This document shows positions 58,914-64,000 of a stretch of DNA of 64,000 nucleotides, in pieces (the first letter of the stretch is position 1; each line of letters begins with the position of its first letter). The DNA is from Bacteroidaceae bacterium. GTDB lineage: Bacteria; Bacteroidota; Bacteroidia; Bacteroidales; Bacteroidaceae. The notes below the pieces were generated by a model, which searched no databases, was not told the DNA's origin, and saw only the letters and a list, made by a program, of their open reading frames with translations. The stretch spans positions 186,001 through 250,000 of the forward strand of contig JAEESE010000001.1 in assembly GCA_016286165.1 (NCBI GenBank), read 5' to 3'. Made by a program: the position numbers and the translations under genes.

Positions 58914-60782
58914 CTAATCACTAAATAATCTAAACCTAAACCTCCTATTCGGCGCAGTGTCGCCCGTGGTGCTTATCGATATGATATCATCCGGGTCGGA
59001 CGGGTTGTCAGCCCATTTGAAATCCAACGTAAATGCACCTCTCTTCAGCCCCAGCGCCTTGCGCGGAACCGTCATGGTGAGGCTGTTGCCCGCTATCACA
59101 CGCTCTACAGACGTCACCGCCTGCCACTGACCCTTGGCGTCGCTGCTGCGGTACAATATCCCATTCTTCACCATGAAATCGAAGCCCAAACCGTTGCCCC
59201 TTCGCGCTGTAGCTGCCGCTGCTGTCGTAGCCGGGTGCGTGTCCATGTAAAGCAGCATCCAGTTCCTATCCGTGCAGGGCGTCAGCGCATCTGCAGTCAC
59301 CGCTTCAAACACAATATACTTACGCGTAACCTTCACCCTGCACTCTACGATGTCATTGCGCCCAGAGGAGTCGGTGTAGTGCAGTCCGCCGTAGCCGTTG
59401 TGGTCGCGGTGCATCACGTCGCCCTGCGTGTCATGGTAACTCACCACTGCGTTTCTGCCGCGCGCCACCTGTTGTGGCCTGACACCCTTGTAGCGCCTTA
59501 TGTTCTGCACCAGCTGCATATAGTAGTTGTCCGTGTAGCCGCCGCGCATAGGCTGTATGGTGCGATTGAACTCTGCGTTATACTGATCCACGAAGTAGAA
59601 TGGGTTCTTGCGCCCGAGGAAAGTGGTGGGACCAGGCACCGTTTCACTGCCCGGGGCGAGGCCTGATCGGTACTTCCCCGCCGTCCATTCGTTCCAGTCG
59701 TTCACGTAGATGAAGTCAGGGTCTACGGCAAGTGCCTCGTCCCAGCGGTCCTGGAAGTAAATGCCGTAGCCCTCGGGATGAGCCACCGTGCGCCCCAGCC
59801 ATGGCACGTAGGCCGAGTCGGGCATGTCCCACTGGTTCAACACCGGCTCCTTTGTCTCGCGTCGCCAGCTCTTGCCCGTGATGCTTATCGGGTGCTGCGC
59901 AGGCGTCACAGCCATCTCCTCCAGTCGCCCTTTGTGGCGTGATGCCAGGTCTTTGGGTGTCATTTCTGCCACGCGCGCGTCGTTCATCTCATAGCCGAAG
60001 CTCCAGTTGTCTTCGGTTCCGACGTAGCGATGCCCGCCCCATTCGTAGTAACCCCACCACATATTCCTCAGCGTGAAGAACTCCTGCACCTCCTGCGGAT
60101 AGCGGCCTGCCTCGTAGCCGCTGCCATTGGCGTCGTGGTCGGGCTCGGCGTTGTAGAGCAGCAGCGGCTTGCCGTCCCACATAAACCAGAAGTCCCGCGC
60201 CACCTCTTTCTTATATATCCGTTCGTAGAGGTCCGTCACCACGCTCACCACGGCTCCGTTGAACGCCCAGAAGCAGAACTGCGGCACGCTGTTGCCCAGC
60301 GCCCTCATCTTGGCCATCTCGTCAAACAGCACCGCCCACTCGTCCCAGTAGCGCACCGCATTCGTCACGTCGAGGATTAGCACGTCTACGCCGGCGTCAG
60401 CCAGCATCGACAGGTCGCGACGTATGAGCCAGCGGTCCTGACTGAGGAAATAGCCCGCCTCCGGCTCGCCCCAGTGCAGGCTCCACTCCTTCCAAGCCGG
60501 GTGGTAGGCGTCGAGGCGTGCCTCAGGGGCCTCCTGCAGCGTGCGTGTCACATCGCCCCCATAAGGCGCATTCAGTCCGTACTTGCCCTCATCATGCCAG
60601 GTGATGTAGAAGATACCCACCGTGCGCTGCTTGTCCGTCCGTAATGGTGCCTCCTCGGCGGTCGGCATCACCCGGCCGAGGGCGTCTGTTGCCACCCACG
60701 TGTCAGGCATGATGTCCGTCACTTGAGCGTTTGTTGCAAGCGTGCAGATTATTAAGGTCAGCAATAAACTAATTCTTTTCAT
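58914..60782 (-). CDS. Secreted GH71/GH99-like protein
   Basis: Signal peptide; VGIFYITWHDEGKYG, DVLILDVTNAVRYWDEW, FIYVNDWNEWTAGKY. Confidence 0.65.
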   Translation of the reverse strand: MKRISLLLTLIICTLATNAQVTDIMPDTWVATDALGRVMPTAEEAPLRTDKQRTVGIFYITWHDEGKYGLNAPYGGDVTRTLQEAPEARLDAYHPAWKEWSLHWGEPEAGYFLSQDRWLIRRDLSMLADAGVDVLILDVTNAVRYWDEWAVLFDEMAKMRALGNSVPQFCFWAFNGAVVSVVTDLYERIYKKEVARDFWFMWDGKPLLLYNAEPDHDANGSGYEAGRYPQEVQEFFTLRNMWWGYYEWGGHRYVGTEDNWSFGYEMNDARVAEMTPKDLASRHKGRLEEMAVTPAQHPISITGKSWRRETKEPVLNQWDMPDSAYVPWLGRTVAHPEGYGIYFQDRWDEALAVDPDFIYVNDWNEWTAGKYRSGLAPGSETVPGPTTFLGRKNPFYFVDQYNAEFNRTIQPMRGGYTDNYYMQLVQNIRRYKGVRPQQVARGRNAVVSYHDTQGDVMHRDHNGYGGLHYTDSSGRNDIVECRVKVTRKYIVFEAVTADALTPCTDRNWMLLYMDTHPATTAAAATARRGNGLGFDFMVKNGILYRSSDAKGQWQAVTSVERVIAGNSLTMTVPRKALGLKRGAFTLDFKWADNPSDPDDIISISTTGDTAPNRRFRFRLFSD

Positions 60783-61169
60783 TCTCTTATGCCCTTTTAT
60801 CTTTTCTTTTTCTCTTTTATGTTACTATTCTCATCTATTCTCCCGTCACTTTTCTCTAACAGCCTTCTTCTCTTTTCCCCACATATTTTCTTCTTCCTTT
60901 TCGTGTGCAAAGTTACAAAAAAATATCCAAATCTCCAATTTTTTTCGTGTTAAAAACAACATTGTTTTAGGTAAAAAATATGAGATGGTACAAAACCCTA
61001 AAATAAGTCCCGTGGGAAAAGGGACAACAAAAGCAGAAAGCATACAACCTGATCAGAGAGATAAGTCAACAGAATCAGTATAATAAACAGTAATTAACAA
61101 AACGGCAACAAATCAAGGCTCAAAAGGAGTCAACACTATACAGGGAAAGACAAACCTCGTGTGGTCAAG

Positions 61170-61310
61170 AGTGGTCATTAAGGTCATTAGGTCATTAAGG
61201 TCATTAAGGATTTTGGATGCGGTCATCAGCTCACTATAATATATAGTGCCGTTCTTGACCAGTGTGAGAACGTTAATGACCTAATGACCTTAATGACCAT
61301 AATGACCACT
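61170..61310. repeat. Long imperfect inverted repeat with nested hairpin
   Basis: AGTGGTCATTAAGGTCATTAGGTCATTAAGG against reverse complement AGTGGTCATTATGGTCATTAAGGTCATTAGG; inner CACTATA-ata-TATAGTG at 61232-61248. Confidence 0.85.
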
Positions 61311-61452
61311 CCGGCTCCCTCATTGCAGCATTGAACAGCAGCAAGTGTGTCTCATTGAAGTCATCGAAAAAAAATGCACACGCGCCTGATTTTTTAACAC
61401 TAAAAATTCGTTTACCGCAATGTTGATGTTGTATCTTTGCAGCGGAAAAGAG

Positions 61453-61550
61453 GAAGTGGCAGAATGTCGACACTGCCGCTTCTAACGGCCATATCTGCAA
61501 GGACTTTAGCGCTGAAGTCCAAGCAGCACGGCGGGCTGGCGCCGCCCGTC
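61453..61550 (+). ncRNA. Candidate small RNA with three consecutive stem-loops
   Basis: TATCTTTG at 61432-61439, then GAAGtGGCAG/CTGCCgCTTC, GGACTT/AAGTCC, CGGGC/GCCCG hairpins. Confidence 0.4.
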
Positions 61551-61565
61551 GCGAATGGCTGTGGA

Positions 61566-61672
61566 TTGACCTTAACCTTAACCTTAACCTTGACCTTAAC
61601 CTTGACCTTAACCTTAACCTTGACCTTAACCTTAACCTTGACCTTAACCTTAACCTTGACCTTAACTTTAAC
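61566..61672. repeat. 6-bp tandem repeat (CCTTAA/CCTTGA)
   Basis: Direct reading; a shorter array of the same unit lies at about 58866-58905. Confidence 0.97.
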
Positions 61673-61993
61673 CAATCTCCACGCCCTAAAAACAATGAGC
61701 CCTCTACACTTAAGTGGGTTAGGGGATTAATGATTAATGATTAAAGATTGACCTTGAAGGTCTCTTTCCCCTATCTGTCCTCAGCCCTAGATAGTGACTT
61801 TGAAGAACGTCCTTTACATGCGAAACTATGGTCATTAATATCGACAACAAAGAAGTACATTAAATTCTGCATCGCTACGTTGAAGGATTGCAACAGCGAC
61901 CTTTCTCTGTGACGAATAAGGGTGAGAAGAAGGTGGTTTTCGCCTCCTTTCCCGATGAAAAAGCAGAATATTTTTCATTTTTTCCGATTTTTG

Positions 61994-62025
61994 TTTGGCA
62001 GTATCGAAGAAAAGGCATACCTTTG
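61994..62025 (+). promoter_or_regulatory. Promoter of tRNA-Ser/SRP RNA/tRNA-Thr unit
   Basis: TTTG (61994-61997)-N20-TACCTTTG (62018-62025). Confidence 0.7.
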
Positions 62026-62054
62026 CAGCCGCAAAACTCAGAAAGCCTACAAGA

Positions 62055-62142
62055 GGAGAGATGCTCGAGTGGCTGAAGAGGCACGCCTGGAAAGCGTGTA
62101 ACCGGCAAAACTGGTTCCCGGGTTCGAATCCCGGTCTCTCCG
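62055..62142 (+). tRNA. tRNA-Ser (anticodon GGA)
   Basis: GGAGAGA/TCTCTCC acceptor, long variable arm, loop CTGGAAA, CCGGGTTCGAATCCCGG. Confidence 0.96.
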
Positions 62143-62149
62143 CTTGAAA

Positions 62150-62286
62150 GGGTGCACAGAGTGATGCGCTATCGTACAGTTGACACGGGAAAGTCCTGTA
62201 CGGCCAGCTCCCTTCGAATCCCCCAGGGCTTGACCGCAGCAAGGGTAGTTGGTTGTAGCGGCGCGATGCAGATCGCTTTCCCACCC
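62150..62286 (+). ncRNA. ffs: Probable small SRP RNA (4.5S/ffs)
   Basis: Terminal pairing GGGTG/CACCC; SRP-like apical CCCCCAGGGCTTGACCGCAGCAAGGG; adjacent to tRNA-Ser. Confidence 0.75.
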
Positions 62287-62360
62287 GCCTCTTTAGCTCA
62301 GTTGGCCAGAGCACGTGATTTGTAATCTCGGGGTCGTTGGTTCGAATCCGACAAGAGGCT
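62287..62360 (+). tRNA. tRNA-Thr (anticodon TGT)
   Basis: GCCTCTT/AAGAGGC acceptor; loop TTTGTAA; GTCGTTGGTTCGAATCCGAC. Confidence 0.93.
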
Positions 62361-62371
62361 CACCCGAATGA

Positions 62372-62407
62372 AACCGCAGGTTCTACACAAGAACTTGCGG
62401 TTTTTTT
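62372..62407 (+). terminator. Rho-independent terminator after tRNA-Thr
   Basis: ACCGCAgGTTCT-acaca-AGAACtTGCGGT-TTTTTT. Confidence 0.85.
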
Positions 62408-62584
62408 GTTTGGCGGGTGTGCCAATTTTGCCTCTAATGACGAAAAATGCGTTATTTTTTCTATTTCTGATTAGATATTTTTGTCGGAATACAAAATAAA
62501 GTATTAAATTTGTGGCGTCTTTTGAAGAATTATCATCATTTTACCAACAAACTAACATAAATCACAAAGAATAACACCTTACAC

Positions 62585-63667
62585 ATGATGAACATAAAAG
62601 TCGGAATAATAGGCTTCGGCCGAATGGGACGATACTATCTAAAGGAGTTTCAGAGCAACCCATACTACGAAGTCGCCTACGTTTGCGATATCGACGAGGA
62701 ATGCAGAGCACTGGCCCGCAAGATGGCTCCCGAGGCGAAGATTGTTGCCGATGAACAGCAGATCTTTGAGGACCCGCAAGTGCAGGTGGTGGCGCTCTGC
62801 GCCATGGCCGACTCTCGCCCCGAGCAGATACGCAAGGCGGTAGCGGCGGGCAAGCATATCATAGCCGAGAAACCTCTTGCCGACACGATAGAGCGCGAGT
62901 GGGAGATGGTGGAGCTGGTGGAGAATGCTCCCGTGCAAAGCACGGTGAACATGTATCTGCAGAACGCGTGGTACCACCATGAGATGCGCAACGCCATTGA
63001 CCGCGGCGAGCTAGGCGAATTGGCCATAATGCGCATCTGCCACATGACGCCCGGACTGGCGCCTGGCGAAGGGCACGAGGCCGAGGGACCGTCGTTCCAC
63101 GACTGCGGTATGCACTATGTGAACCTTGCGCGCTGGTATGCGCGTAGTGAATATAAGACGTGGCATGCCCAAGGCATGCGCATGTGGGCTTGGAAGGACC
63201 CGTGGTGGCTCCAGGTGCACGGCACGTTCGACAACGGCATCGTCTACGATATCACCCAGGGCTTCGTCTACGGCCAGTTGTCGAAGGAACAGACGCATAA
63301 CTCATACGTGGAGCTCATCGGCACGAAGGGCTTCTGCCGCATGACGCACGACTTCAAGACGGCGGTAGTGGATATCCACGGCGTGACGGAAACGCAGCAT
63401 ATCGAGCGACCCTTCGGCGGCAAGAACATCGACCGCCTGATAGAAGAGATGGCATCGAGCATAAAGACGGGGGTGCGCGACAGGCACATGCCGTCGTTCC
63501 GTGACTCTGCCATAGCCTCGCAAAACGCTTGGAACATGCTCGAGGACGCACGCCAGCACGACCTGCCGGCGATAGGCACTCACGAGGAGCTCGAGGAGAT
63601 ATGGGAGTATCGCCGCAACCTGAAGGACGGCTACGGACTGCTGCCGAGGAATAATAAGAATGTTTGA
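62585..63667 (+). CDS. Gfo/Idh/MocA family oxidoreductase
   Basis: KVGIIGFGRMGRYYLKEF; EKPLADTIEREWEMVELVE. Confidence 0.92.
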   Translation: MMNIKVGIIGFGRMGRYYLKEFQSNPYYEVAYVCDIDEECRALARKMAPEAKIVADEQQIFEDPQVQVVALCAMADSRPEQIRKAVAAGKHIIAEKPLADTIEREWEMVELVENAPVQSTVNMYLQNAWYHHEMRNAIDRGELGELAIMRICHMTPGLAPGEGHEAEGPSFHDCGMHYVNLARWYARSEYKTWHAQGMRMWAWKDPWWLQVHGTFDNGIVYDITQGFVYGQLSKEQTHNSYVELIGTKGFCRMTHDFKTAVVDIHGVTETQHIERPFGGKNIDRLIEEMASSIKTGVRDRHMPSFRDSAIASQNAWNMLEDARQHDLPAIGTHEELEEIWEYRRNLKDGYGLLPRNNKNV

Positions 63668-63811
63668 TAGTTGACAGTTGATAGTTGACAGTTGATAGTT
63701 GACAGTTGATAGTTGACAGTTGACGGTTGATAGTTGATAGTTGATAGTTGACAGTTGACGGTTGAAACCTGAAACTTGAAACCTGAAACTTGAAACCTGA
63801 AACCTGAATAA
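63665..63811. repeat. 21 consecutive in-phase heptads, each beginning TGA
   Basis: TGATAGT/TGACAGT/TGACGGT x14, TGAAACC/TGAAACT x6, TGAATAA; first TGA is the upstream gene's stop codon. Confidence 0.97.
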
Positions 63812-63877
63812 TAAAGACTTACTAACCAACACTTTATAAATTAACACTAACACTAAACTTTAAACACAGAACAAACC

Positions 63878-64000
63878 ATGGCTGACGTTTCAAGAAGAGA
63901 CTTTCTCAAGCGTGGCTCTGCTGCGCTCGCGGGCATGATTGTTGCCCCGACCATCGTTCCTAACACTGTACTCGGCGCTGCCAAGAAGCCCGGACGCAAG
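63878..64000 (+). CDS. Tat-exported oxidoreductase (Gfo/Idh/MocA-like), 3' truncated by window
   Basis: MADVSRRDFLKRGSAALAGMIVAPTIVPNTVLGAAKKPGRK; twin-arginine signal; too short for ORF track. Confidence 0.7.
   Translation, partial: MADVSRRDFLKRGSAALAGMIVAPTIVPNTVLGAAKKPGRK

Noticed and set aside
61412-61730. ORFs of (TL)n and (KV)n on opposite strands
   Set aside because: Translations of the CCTTAA/CCTTGA hexamer array on either strand.
61835-62314. 159-aa minus-strand ORF over tRNA-Ser
   Set aside because: Antisense to tRNA-Ser and SRP RNA; composition not protein-like.

Overview
This 64 kb window is a Bacteroidales-type chromosome segment, probably Prevotellaceae-like. The lineage call rests on repeated TTTG-N19-21-TAnnTTTG promoters and on gene content. 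Most of it is housekeeping or metabolic: S41/tricorn-like peptidase (partial), Na+:alanine symporter, 2-oxoacid:ferredoxin oxidoreductase operon, FtsK, RlmI-like methyltransferase, Xaa-Pro aminopeptidase, reverse rubrerythrin, NAD synthetase, C69 peptidase, DEAD-box helicase, LptF/G-Tgt-Lon, GH2 beta-galactosidase, MetF-MetH, a GH99-like protein and Gfo/Idh/MocA genes. There is also a surface-glycan locus (FdtA-like isomerase, a GNAT/FemAB + DegT aminotransferase fusion, four glycosyltransferases) and a GH128-like protein paired with a putative porin. Three tRNAs (Glu-CTC, Ser-GGA, Thr-TGT) and a probable SRP RNA are present. The main accessory region is about 1.9-11.6 kb: a VirE-N/DUF3987-like gene on one side, HU, a 36-aa 'smalltalk' ORF (absent from the ORF track) and an M15 peptidase on the other, enclosing a tight three-gene operon of MmeI-like restriction-methylase, voltage-gated-type ion channel and an AT-rich orphan protein. 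Other signals worth a second look: (i) intergenic arrays with an exact 22-bp period, two of which bracket a GAF gene; (ii) heptad arrays carrying a stop triplet per unit that begin at or run into gene stop codons and so close all three frames; (iii) several structured-RNA candidates; (iv) repeats that appear to have entered coding sequences. No CRISPR array, integrase or transposase was seen. All assignments come from reading sequence and motifs; no database search was run.
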